Below, piece after piece: positions 24,758-32,348 of a stretch of 37,600 nt of DNA. Both the position numbers and the translations under genes were made by a program. How positions within the stretch are numbered: the stretch's first letter is position 1; every line of letters starts with the position of its first letter. The notes under the pieces are model-generated. The model was given only the letters and a program-made list of their open reading frames with translations, made no database searches and had not been told where the DNA came from. The stretch is from UBA3064 sp023258775 (GTDB lineage: Bacteria; Pseudomonadota; Gammaproteobacteria; Burkholderiales; Burkholderiaceae_E), in contig JBIKXS010000032.1 in NCBI GenBank assembly GCA_044355655.1, positions 1 to 37,600 on the forward strand, written 5' to 3'.

Positions 24758-25852
24758 ATGACTTTGAACCCACTCAAAATTGGTCCTTACAAGATTGACC
24801 ATCAGGTCCTCGTTGCACCCATGGCTGGCGTCACTGACCGACCTTACCGGCAACTGTGCCGAGCATACGGTGCAGCCTATGCTGTCTCGGAGATGGCTGC
24901 CTCGAACCCGGCGCTGTGGAAGAGTGTCAAGACCTCTCAGCGACTAAATCACAAGGGCGAACCGGCACCGATTGCCGTTCAACTTGCAGGCGCGAACCCT
25001 GCAATGATGGCCGAAGCAGCCCGCTTCAACGCCGACCGAGGCGCACAAATCATCGACATCAATATGGGCTGTCCAGCTAAGAAAGTCTGCGCGCTTGCGG
25101 CAGGCTCTGCCCTGATGGGTCAAGAAAGCCTTGCGCTAAGTGTCGTGGATGCGGTGCTTGAGGCCTTGGCGCACCGTCGCGAGCCTGTGCCAGTCACGGT
25201 AAAGATGCGTACTGGTCTTTGCACGGCAAATCGCAATGTGCGCAGTCTTGCCCTCGCCATGCAATCGCTTGGTGTATCCATGATTGTTGTTCACGGACGC
25301 ACCCGTGAACAAGGCTTCGCTGGTGAGGCGGAGTACGAAAGCATCCGACAGGTGAAGGAAGCGCTGTCAATTCCGGTGGTTGCCAATGGTGATATTGACA
25401 CACCAAACAAAGCGCGCGAGGTGCTGGCTCAAACGGGCTGCGATGCCGTCATGGTAGGCAGGGCAGCACTTGGAAAGCCATGGCTCTTTGCACAAATTGC
25501 CGCTGACCTCAATGGCCAGGGGCAGCTTGCTGAACCAAGTCTGGAAAGCCTGAGGGAGCCGATGAAGGCACATTTTGAGGATCATTTAAGTTTTTATGGC
25601 GAAGCAAGCGGACTGCGAAGCATCCGAAAGCATGTTGCCTGGTTTCTGCCCCAGTGGGCCCGGCTGAGCGGTTTACAGCAGGTCAATGATCTGCCGGCAC
25701 CGATCTGGGCGGAAGAAGCGGTGCAGCACTTTTACCGAATCGACTCATCTGCCGCACAATCTGACTTTCTCGACCGTTGCTTTAGCCAACTGATCAACCA
25801 AGATAAGCCGCTTAAGCCACTTTTGACGCAAGCCTGGCCGATTGCAGCCTAA
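24758..25852 (+). CDS. dusB: tRNA-dihydrouridine synthase B
   Basis: An FMN-dependent TIM-barrel enzyme reducing specific uridines of tRNA to dihydrouridine (U17 for E. coli DusB). The family hallmarks are APMAGVTDRPYRQLCR near the N-terminus, the active-site block INMGCPAKKVC, KMRTGL, VVHGRTREQGF and NGDI. ATG 24758 (MTLNPLKIGPYKI) matches the length of relatives; an in-frame ATG at 24719 would add 13 residues without family support. The gene precedes fis by 52 bases; the dusB-fis operon is conserved from enterics to betaproteobacteria, and fis is normally transcribed from the dusB promoter. Confidence 0.95.
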   Translation: MTLNPLKIGPYKIDHQVLVAPMAGVTDRPYRQLCRAYGAAYAVSEMAASNPALWKSVKTSQRLNHKGEPAPIAVQLAGANPAMMAEAARFNADRGAQIIDINMGCPAKKVCALAAGSALMGQESLALSVVDAVLEALAHRREPVPVTVKMRTGLCTANRNVRSLALAMQSLGVSMIVVHGRTREQGFAGEAEYESIRQVKEALSIPVVANGDIDTPNKAREVLAQTGCDAVMVGRAALGKPWLFAQIAADLNGQGQLAEPSLESLREPMKAHFEDHLSFYGEASGLRSIRKHVAWFLPQWARLSGLQQVNDLPAPIWAEEAVQHFYRIDSSAAQSDFLDRCFSQLINQDKPLKPLLTQAWPIAA

Positions 25853-25904
25853 ATGCCGGTAGCATTGCAAACTACCCAAGGCAGGAAACAAAGAGAAGAA
25901 GGCC

Positions 25905-26165
25905 ATGAACCAAGCCAAGAGCAATCCAATGGCACTTGCGGTTGAGCAAAGTTTAGAACGCTACTTTGCCGATCTTGAGGGAGCAAGGCCAGCTGGTATT
26001 TACGACATGGTTATTCTGACCGTCGAAAAACCGATGTTGCAGCGGGTCATGCTTGAGGCTAAGGGTAATCAGCTTCGCGCATCCGAAATGCTAGGCATCA
26101 ACCGCAATACCTTACGCAAGAAATTACAACAACACGGCTTACTCACCAAGCCTTCAGCAGCATAG
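25905..26165 (+). CDS. fis: Fis family DNA-binding protein
   Basis: An 86-residue nucleoid-associated protein that bends DNA and modulates transcription, including rRNA promoters, in growth-phase-dependent fashion in enterics. The C-terminal helix-turn-helix is clear: RVMLEAKGNQLRASEMLG, then INRNTLRKKLQQHGL. The N-terminal arm is shorter than in E. coli (98 residues), as in other betaproteobacteria. A purine-rich GAGAAGAAGG precedes the ATG at 25905. It lies between dusB and purH, with 24 bases to purH. Confidence 0.94.
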   Translation: MNQAKSNPMALAVEQSLERYFADLEGARPAGIYDMVILTVEKPMLQRVMLEAKGNQLRASEMLGINRNTLRKKLQQHGLLTKPSAA

Positions 26166-26189
26166 TCCAAGATACAGGTCTGCTAAGAA

Positions 26190-27830
26190 ATGCTTCCTAT
26201 TCGTCGCGCATTGCTCTCAGTCTCAGACAAACAAGATCTGCCTGAACTCGCCAAGGGTCTCGTCGCACTTGGCGTCGAACTGATCAGCACTGGTGGTACG
26301 GCCACGATGCTTCAGGAACTTGGTTTGCCTGTCACCGAGGTCAGTGCACTGACTTCGTTTCCTGAGATGCTCGATGGCCGGGTCAAAACCCTTCATCCCA
26401 AAGTGCATGCAGGCTTACTTGCCCGCAAAAACAACGACCGTCATATGGAAAGCCTGCAGGCCCAAGGTATTCAAACCATTGATTTATTGGTCGTTAACCT
26501 TTATCCCTTTGAGCAAACAATCGCGAAAACTGATTGCACACTCGAGGACGCGATCGAGCAAATCGACATCGGCGGCCCAGCCATGCTGCGATCTGCGGCA
26601 AAGAACTGGCAGAGCGTGGCAGTGCTCACCCATCCCGAGCAGTACCAGGACCTGCTGAAAACCGTCTGCCTTGCCTTCACTGAACATGGCTACGCCGGCC
26701 TTAGCGACCGCCAGCGCTTTGCACTCGCCGTAAGCGCTTTTGAGCGGGTTAGTCAATACGATGCTGCGATTAGTAACTACCTTTCAACCCATCTAGCCTC
26801 GCAAGCCCTAGCGACCGCGCAAGCTAAAACGCCAGATCAGCAAACCATCTTTCCCGGAGTTTTGATACAAAGCCTCATCAAGCTTCAGGATCTGCGCTAC
26901 GGCGAAAACCCCCACCAGGCGGCTGCACTTTACCGCGACCCTTTGCCGGCACCCGGATCGCTCGTCACAGCGCAACAAAAACAGGGCAAGGAACTCTCTT
27001 TCAACAACCTCGCAGATGCTGATGCTGCTTGGGAATGCGTTCGCGGCTTTAACGCTCCGACTTGCGTTATCGTTAAACATGCCAACCCCTGCGGTGTCGC
27101 CTCAGCGGGCAACTGCCTTGAGGCCTATGCAAAAGCATTTGCCTGTGATCCAACCAGCGCCTTTGGCGGCATCATTGCGTTTAATCGTGAACTCGACGAG
27201 CAAAGCGCGCTCGCAGTTTCACAGCAATTCTTGGAAGTCTTGATTGCACCAGGCTACAGCGCCAGCGCACTTGAAGTGCTTGCAGCCAAGGCCAATATTC
27301 GAGTCCTGGCGATCGATTGCAGTGCCGTTGGCAGCAAAACCATTGGCATTCAACATGACTTTCGTGACTTGGACATGAAGAGGATCGGATCGGGACTGCT
27401 CGTACAAAGCGCTGATCGTCATGAGCTTCAGGTGCAGGACTTGCGAGTCGTGACCAAGCGCGCGCCGAGCCCTGAGCAACTCGAGGACTTGTTGTTCGCC
27501 TGGCGGCTAGCCAGGTTCGTGAAGTCCAATGCGATCGTCTTTTGCAAGAACCAGCAAAGTCTTGGCATTGGGGCGGGGCAAATGAGCAGACTTGACTCAG
27601 CCAGGATTGCCTCCATCAAATCCGAGGCAGCCAAGCTTAGCCTTGCAGGCTCGGTGGTGGCAAGCGACGCCTTTTTCCCTTTTCGGGACGGACTTGATGT
27701 CGTGATCAACGCGGGCGCTTGCGCGGTCATTCAACCAGGCGGCTCTTTGCGCGATCAAGAAGTCATTCAAGCGGCCGATGAGCACGATATTACGATGGTC
27801 TTTACAGGGGTTCGGCATTTCCGGCACTGA
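26190..27830 (+). CDS. purH: Bifunctional AICAR transformylase / IMP cyclohydrolase
   Basis: A 546-residue bifunctional cytoplasmic enzyme for the last two steps of IMP synthesis. The N-terminal MGS-like cyclohydrolase domain (about 1-145) has STGGTATML and KTLHPKVHAG (66-75). The transformylase domain follows with RYGENPHQAA, the catalytic Lys296-His297 in VKHANPCGVA, and SAFGGIIAFNRELD; the C-terminus INAGACAVIQPGGSLRD and FTGVRHFRH is standard. The stop is four bases before the proposed ruvC start, so expression is probably coupled. Confidence 0.98.
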   Translation: MLPIRRALLSVSDKQDLPELAKGLVALGVELISTGGTATMLQELGLPVTEVSALTSFPEMLDGRVKTLHPKVHAGLLARKNNDRHMESLQAQGIQTIDLLVVNLYPFEQTIAKTDCTLEDAIEQIDIGGPAMLRSAAKNWQSVAVLTHPEQYQDLLKTVCLAFTEHGYAGLSDRQRFALAVSAFERVSQYDAAISNYLSTHLASQALATAQAKTPDQQTIFPGVLIQSLIKLQDLRYGENPHQAAALYRDPLPAPGSLVTAQQKQGKELSFNNLADADAAWECVRGFNAPTCVIVKHANPCGVASAGNCLEAYAKAFACDPTSAFGGIIAFNRELDEQSALAVSQQFLEVLIAPGYSASALEVLAAKANIRVLAIDCSAVGSKTIGIQHDFRDLDMKRIGSGLLVQSADRHELQVQDLRVVTKRAPSPEQLEDLLFAWRLARFVKSNAIVFCKNQQSLGIGAGQMSRLDSARIASIKSEAAKLSLAGSVVASDAFFPFRDGLDVVINAGACAVIQPGGSLRDQEVIQAADEHDITMVFTGVRHFRH

Positions 27831-27834
27831 AGCT

Positions 27835-28359
27835 TTGCTTGTGCTTGGGATTGATCCAGGCTTGCGGCGCACCGGATTCGGTCTGGTCCGTCTCGAGTCA
27901 GGCCAGCAGCGCTGGGCGGGAAGTGGCACGATCCAGACCGGCGAGGGCCCAACAGCCGAACGCCTCGCAAGAATTGTCGAAGGAATCGATCAACTGATTC
28001 GAAGCTATCGACCCGATGAAGCCGCAGTTGAGGAAGTCTTCGTCAATGTCAACCCGCGATCAACGCTCTTGCTTGGCCAGGCGCGTGGTGCAGCGATCGC
28101 GGCGCTCGCCCTGCACAAGTTACCTGTGCATGAGTATGCTGCGATGCAAATCAAGCAATCGATCGCCGGCCATGGTCGCGCGGCAAAAGCACAAATGCAA
28201 TTCATGGTGCAAAGGCTGCTCTCGCTCGAGGGTAGTCCAACGCCGGATGCAGCCGACGCGCTTGCCTGCGCCCTCCATCACCTGCAATCGCGAAAACTTG
28301 GCGCATTACAGGCGCTGGGCTACGGACGCGGTCGGCTTCGATCCGGAAAAAAACGCTAA
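27835..28359 (+). CDS. ruvC: Holliday junction resolvase RuvC
   Basis: A dimeric endonuclease that cuts Holliday junctions moved by RuvAB. I chose TTG 27835, which gives 174 residues beginning MLVLGIDPGLRRTGFGL and places the catalytic acids at Asp7, Glu66 (AVEEVF), Asp138 and Asp141 (TPDAADAL), the same numbers as in E. coli RuvC. An in-frame ATG at 27778 would add 19 residues inside purH with no family counterpart, and GTG 27841 is two codons later. Non-ATG initiation may keep the level low. It is followed by ruvA after 46 bases. Confidence 0.95.
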   Translation: MLVLGIDPGLRRTGFGLVRLESGQQRWAGSGTIQTGEGPTAERLARIVEGIDQLIRSYRPDEAAVEEVFVNVNPRSTLLLGQARGAAIAALALHKLPVHEYAAMQIKQSIAGHGRAAKAQMQFMVQRLLSLEGSPTPDAADALACALHHLQSRKLGALQALGYGRGRLRSGKKR

Positions 28360-28405
28360 ATCGGCCCCATAAAATCGGACCAATAAACATTGATAATAGA
28401 CAACC

Positions 28406-28993
28406 ATGATCGGACGAATTCAAGGCATCCTGATCGAAAAATCGCCCCCCGCCGTCTTAGTCGACGTCCAAGGGGTGGGTTATCACATCGATGTCCCGAT
28501 GAGCAGTTTTTATGACCTGCCTGCCCTTGGTGAAAAAGTCACGCTACTCACAGAATTTATCGTTCGCGAAGATGCTCAATTGCTTTACGGCTTTGTGAGC
28601 GCGCAAGAGCGCGATGCCTTTCGTTTATTGATCAAAATCTCAGGGGTAGGCCCGCGAACCGCCCTAAGCATTTTGTCGGGGCTGTCGGTTGAGGAGTTGG
28701 CACAGGCTGTTGCCGCCCAGGAAAGCGCACGACTTACCCGGGTGCCCGGTATCGGCAAAAAGACCGCCGAAAGACTTTTGCTCGAATTGAAAGGAAAATT
28801 TGCCGCCACCCAGTCAATCAGCCAGCATCAAGCACCTCGCGACGACTTGCTCGAAGTCCAGCGTGCTCTGATGGCATTGGGCTATTCGGAAAAAGAATCA
28901 GGCACAGCGCTGCAGACAATTTCACCAGGCGCCAGTGTTTCAGAAGGCATACGTCAGGCGCTTAAACAGCTCTCAAAAGGCTCGGCGCGATGA
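28406..28993 (+). CDS. ruvA: Holliday junction branch migration protein RuvA
   Basis: A 195-residue junction-binding protein that loads the RuvB motor on both sides of a Holliday junction. It has the OB-fold N-terminal domain (MIGRIQGILIEKSPPAVLVD, residues 1-62), two helix-hairpin-helix motifs (ISGVGPRTALSIL and VPGIGKKTAERLLLEL), a flexible linker, and the C-terminal RuvB-binding three-helix domain (about 148-195, ALMALGYSEKE). The stop overlaps ruvB as ATGA. Confidence 0.97.
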   Translation: MIGRIQGILIEKSPPAVLVDVQGVGYHIDVPMSSFYDLPALGEKVTLLTEFIVREDAQLLYGFVSAQERDAFRLLIKISGVGPRTALSILSGLSVEELAQAVAAQESARLTRVPGIGKKTAERLLLELKGKFAATQSISQHQAPRDDLLEVQRALMALGYSEKESGTALQTISPGASVSEGIRQALKQLSKGSAR

Positions 28994-30084
28994 GCATTCA
29001 ACACGATCAGCTAAGCGCCAGCCGCCTCATTACCCCGCAACCCCAAACACCTCAAGAAGAGGCCATCGAGCGCGCCCTGAGGCCAAAAACCCTCAATGAT
29101 TATGTGGGGCAGGCTCGAATCAGAGAGCAACTCGGTATTTTCATTCAAGCCGCTAGGCAGCGCGACGAACCGCTTGATCATGTTTTGCTCTTTGGCCCGC
29201 CTGGGCTCGGTAAAACAACGCTAGCCCATATTCTGGCCCAGGAAATGGGGGTTAATTTGCGTCAGACCTCCGGGCCTGTGCTTGAACGCGCGGGCGATCT
29301 TGCAGCGCTTTTAACCAACCTCGAGCGCCACGATGTGCTTTTTATCGACGAGATCCACCGTCTTTCGCCGGTTGTCGAAGAGATTCTTTATCCGGCACTT
29401 GAGGATTATCAGATTGACATCATGATCGGTGAAGGTCCTGCGGCTCGTTCGATCAAACTCGATTTACAACCCTTCACGCTGGTTGGTGCGACCACGCGAG
29501 CCGGTATGCTGACCAATCCGCTTCGTGATCGATTTGGTATCGTTTCAAGATTAGAATTTTATAATGTTACTGATCTAACAAGTATTGTCGTGCGTTCTGC
29601 AGGTCTGCTCAAGGCGAGAACTGACGAGGCCGGCGCGCGCGAGATTGCAGCACGCTCGCGAGGCACACCGCGTATTGCCAATCGCCTTCTTCGCCGGGTA
29701 CGTGATTTTGCCCAAGTACGACACGGCGGCGACATCACAGCAAAGGTGGCAGACCAAGCCTTGTCGATGCTTGATGTCGACCAGCAAGGGCTTGACCTGA
29801 TGGATCGCTGTCTTCTTGAGGCAATTACAAGAAAATTTGCTGGTGGCCCGGTGGGCCTTGATAATCTTGCCGCAGCCATCGGTGAGGAACGCGACACCAT
29901 CGAAGATGTGATCGAACCTTTTTTAATTCAACAAGGCTATTTACAGCGAACGCCACGCGGGCGCGTGGCCACCGAATTAGCCTGGCAACATCTCGGACTT
30001 GAGCGGCCAGCATCAATTCAGCCGGCCATCGTCAACCCAATTTCCAGCCCTTCGTTATTCGATCAGGATCACCCCAAGCCATGA
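28990..30084 (+). CDS. ruvB: Holliday junction branch migration helicase RuvB
   Basis: A 364-residue AAA+ ring ATPase driving branch migration. The Walker A GPPGLGKT is at residues 69-76, Walker B is FIDEIHRLSP, sensor 1 is VGATTRAGML, and the arginine-finger region is PLRDRFG. The C-terminal winged-helix DNA-binding domain ends with GYLQRTPRGRVAT followed by a polar tail. It overlaps ruvA upstream and tolQ downstream, both as ATGA, so the recombination and Tol genes appear to be translated as a continuous chain. Confidence 0.98.
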   Translation: MSIQHDQLSASRLITPQPQTPQEEAIERALRPKTLNDYVGQARIREQLGIFIQAARQRDEPLDHVLLFGPPGLGKTTLAHILAQEMGVNLRQTSGPVLERAGDLAALLTNLERHDVLFIDEIHRLSPVVEEILYPALEDYQIDIMIGEGPAARSIKLDLQPFTLVGATTRAGMLTNPLRDRFGIVSRLEFYNVTDLTSIVVRSAGLLKARTDEAGAREIAARSRGTPRIANRLLRRVRDFAQVRHGGDITAKVADQALSMLDVDQQGLDLMDRCLLEAITRKFAGGPVGLDNLAAAIGEERDTIEDVIEPFLIQQGYLQRTPRGRVATELAWQHLGLERPASIQPAIVNPISSPSLFDQDHPKP

Positions 30085-30761
30085 GTGCCCACGCCGATAT
30101 GTCCATCCTTTCGCTGGTTTTAAACGCCAGCGTGTTGGTTCAACTTGTAATGCTGGTCCTGCTCGGTATTTCAGTTGCCTCATGGACTGGTATTTTTCGC
30201 AAAGGTTTCAGCATCCGAGAAGAAAAAAAGCTTACTGTGGCTTTTGAAGATGCCTTTTGGACCGACGGCGATCTTGGTGCGCTTTATCGTGAGCTTCAAG
30301 ACGACAGCAATCATCAACGCGGGGCGCTCGCGAGAATTTTTGCAGCCGGCATGGGTGAATTTCTTAAAGTTCGTCAGCAAAAGCCTGGTGATGTAGCCGC
30401 AATGCTCGATGGCTCTCGTCGAGCGATGCGAGCATCGAGTCAGCGCGAAATGGATAGCCTTGAGGGCGGATTGCCTTTTTTAGCCTCGGCTGGTTCGGTC
30501 AGTCCTTATATCGGTTTGTTCGGAACCGTATGGGGCATCATGAACTCGTTTCGAGGTCTTGCGAATGTGCAGCAAGCCACGCTTGCTGCGGTTGCCCCAG
30601 GCATCGCCGAAGCGCTCGTGGCAACCGCGATTGGACTTTTCGCGGCGATTCCCGCGGTTGTTGCCTATAACCGTTATGCTACTGAAATCGATCGCCTTGC
30701 GAATCGTTTCGATACCTTCACTGAAGAATTTCTGAATATTTTGCAAAGGCAGGCGCGCTAA
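30081..30761 (+). CDS. tolQ: Tol-Pal system proton channel subunit TolQ
   Basis: A 226-residue inner-membrane protein of the MotA/TolQ/ExbB family that forms the proton-driven stator with TolR and energises TolA during cell division. Three membrane segments are visible: about residues 14-36, 132-154 (ASAGSVSPYIGLFGTVWGIM) and 168-190 (VATAIGLFAAIPAVVAYN). The large cytoplasmic loop between the first two is typical. ATG 30081 lies in the ruvB stop; ATG 30099 is a possible alternative six codons in. tolR begins two bases after the stop. ybgC, usual before tolQ in enterics, is absent. Confidence 0.96.
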   Translation: MSAHADMSILSLVLNASVLVQLVMLVLLGISVASWTGIFRKGFSIREEKKLTVAFEDAFWTDGDLGALYRELQDDSNHQRGALARIFAAGMGEFLKVRQQKPGDVAAMLDGSRRAMRASSQREMDSLEGGLPFLASAGSVSPYIGLFGTVWGIMNSFRGLANVQQATLAAVAPGIAEALVATAIGLFAAIPAVVAYNRYATEIDRLANRFDTFTEEFLNILQRQAR

Positions 30762-30763
30762 TT

Positions 30764-31207
30764 ATGGGTGCCGGCGCATCATCAGGCTCATCACGACGAT
30801 CGCGTCGGATGGTGGCGGAAATCAATGTGGTTCCCTATATCGACGTCATGCTGGTCTTACTTGTGATCTTCATGGTCACAGCACCGCTGCTACCGCCGGG
30901 AGCGATCGATCTGCCTTCGGCAGGCCAAAGCAATGCAAAAACCGAAGGCTTTATTGAACTGGTCATTCAACGCAATGGTTCGATGAGTGTTCGCACCCGC
31001 AACACCAGAGACACTGAGCAAGTCAAAGATCGGATTGGGAAGAGCGAATTGCTCGAGACAGTCAAGCGTCTTCAAGCCGATCAGAATCTACCGGTCGTCA
31101 TCAGTGCCGATAAATCGATTGCCTATGAAAAAGTGGTTGAAGCCATGGATTTGCTAAGGCGTGGGGGCATTCAACGGGTGGCCTTGATGGTCAAAGCCGC
31201 GAGTTGA
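30764..31207 (+). CDS. tolR: Tol-Pal system protein TolR
   Basis: A 147-residue ExbD/TolR family protein with one inner-membrane helix (about residues 24-44) and a periplasmic domain, partner of TolQ. The proton-path aspartate is Asp27 in VVPYIDVMLVLLVIFMV, and the basic N-terminus (SSRRSRRM) sits in the cytoplasm. The periplasmic part ends ADKSIAYEKVVEAMDLLRRG, as in the family. It is followed by a 98-base gap before tolA, the longest inside the tol cluster apart from the one before pal. Confidence 0.96.
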   Translation: MGAGASSGSSRRSRRMVAEINVVPYIDVMLVLLVIFMVTAPLLPPGAIDLPSAGQSNAKTEGFIELVIQRNGSMSVRTRNTRDTEQVKDRIGKSELLETVKRLQADQNLPVVISADKSIAYEKVVEAMDLLRRGGIQRVALMVKAAS

Positions 31208-31278
31208 TAGCCCCATCAGGCAGCACGAGTTTCCACACCCCAACCCAGTGACAGTCCGCTATCTAGAGCATTCAAAGT

Positions 31279-31316
31279 CTCGATGAATCAACATAAAAAA
31301 ACTCGATGAATCAACA
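31279..31316 (+). repeat. Direct repeat duplicating the tolA start, creating an 8-codon mini-ORF
   Basis: The 15-base sequence CTCGATGAATCAACA occurs at 31279-31293 and again at 31302-31316; the second copy carries the tolA ATG. The first copy opens a mini-ORF, ATG 31283 to TGA 31307-31309, encoding MNQHKKTR, whose stop overlaps the tolA start as ATGA. It contains an A7 tract at 31295-31301. The repeat is directly visible; that the mini-ORF is translated is inference. Confidence 0.75.
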
Positions 31317-32319
31317 AAAGCAGGAACGGCTTTCAGTCACGCTTGCAGTACTTATGCATGCTGCACTTGCTGCCCTCTTGCTCATCGGTTTGTCTTGGAA
31401 AAACAAGGAGCCGCCACCCGTACAGGCCGAGCTTTGGCAGGCAAGCGACGCCCCATCGGCAACCGTCCCAAAGCTTGAGCCAACAAAACCCGAGCCCAAG
31501 CCAGAACCTAAACAAGAACCCAAACCAATCAAGCCCGAGCCCGAGCCTCCTGCAGCCAAACTCGTGCCAAAACCGCCGAAGGTTATTGAACCGAGCGCAG
31601 CCGATATTGCCTTGCAAAAGAAGAAAGAGGAAGAGCGCCGAAAAGAAGAAGCTAAACGGCTGGCAGAAGAGAAAAAGCGCCAGGAAACTAAAAAATTAGC
31701 TGAAGAAAAAGCAAAACGCGAACTTGAAAAAACCAAGAAAGAAGCTGAGCAGCGCAAACTCGCCGAGGAAAAGCAAAAGCAAGACGATGAGCGTAAAAAG
31801 AAACTTGCCGATGCGGAAAAGAAAAAAGACGCCGAGCGCAAGCTTCGAGAAGCGGAGGAAGAAAAACTTGCCGAGCGCTTGCGTGCCGACCAAATTGCCC
31901 GCATGCAGCAAACCACCCCAGACACCCGCCCTCGACAGGATAGTGCAAGACAGGGCAATCTTGGTGGGTCAAGAGAGGGTAATAGCGCCCAAGGCCTTTC
32001 TGCAGGCGCAGGCGGGCAAGGCAGTAGCTTAGACGCCTCCTATGCCGCAAAGCTCAGGGCAGCAATTCGAGCCAATACAGTGTTTGGTCAGAACACGAGT
32101 GGCAACCCACGTGCTGAATTTGCAGTCAGTCTCTCCACCTCGTGCGAGGTGCTTCAGGTGCGTCTTAAATCGAGCAGCGGCAACAAAAGTTGGGACGAAG
32201 CCGCAGAACGCGCAATTAGCAGAACAACGCCGTTTCCGAAACCCTCATCGGGCAGCTGCCCAAGTTCGATGCTTATTTCGCATCAACCCAAGGACAGTTC
32301 AAAAGACGGCATGATGTAA
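31306..32319 (+). CDS. tolA: Cell envelope integrity protein TolA
   Basis: A 337-residue protein linking the TolQR motor to TolB and Pal across the periplasm. It has an N-terminal membrane anchor (about residues 9-28, LAVLMHAALAALLLIGLSWK), a Pro/Glu/Lys-rich stretch (about 45-95), a long Lys/Glu/Ala coiled coil (about 100-200), a Gly/Ser/Gln linker, and a C-terminal TonB-like domain (about 245-337, YAAKLRAAIRANTVF and SWDEAAERAI). The C-terminal domain contains two cysteines, Cys282 (TSCEVLQ) and one in SSGSCPSS, probably the conserved disulfide. ATG 31306 is overlapped by the stop of an upstream mini-ORF and lacks a strong ribosome site of its own. Confidence 0.94.
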   Translation: MNQQKQERLSVTLAVLMHAALAALLLIGLSWKNKEPPPVQAELWQASDAPSATVPKLEPTKPEPKPEPKQEPKPIKPEPEPPAAKLVPKPPKVIEPSAADIALQKKKEEERRKEEAKRLAEEKKRQETKKLAEEKAKRELEKTKKEAEQRKLAEEKQKQDDERKKKLADAEKKKDAERKLREAEEEKLAERLRADQIARMQQTTPDTRPRQDSARQGNLGGSREGNSAQGLSAGAGGQGSSLDASYAAKLRAAIRANTVFGQNTSGNPRAEFAVSLSTSCEVLQVRLKSSSGNKSWDEAAERAISRTTPFPKPSSGSCPSSMLISHQPKDSSKDGMM

Positions 32320-32348
32320 ACTTTACCGGCAATGTTAGTGTGCATCCT

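Noticed and set aside
27778..27834. Longer RuvC start at ATG 27778
   Set aside because: It would add 19 residues within purH; the TTG start at 27835 places all four catalytic acids at the E. coli positions.
31311..31958. A 215-codon open frame on the minus strand opposite tolA
   Set aside because: It is the antisense of the Lys/Glu-rich coiled coil, giving Ser/Phe-rich low complexity without any recognisable domain. TolA on the plus strand is certain.
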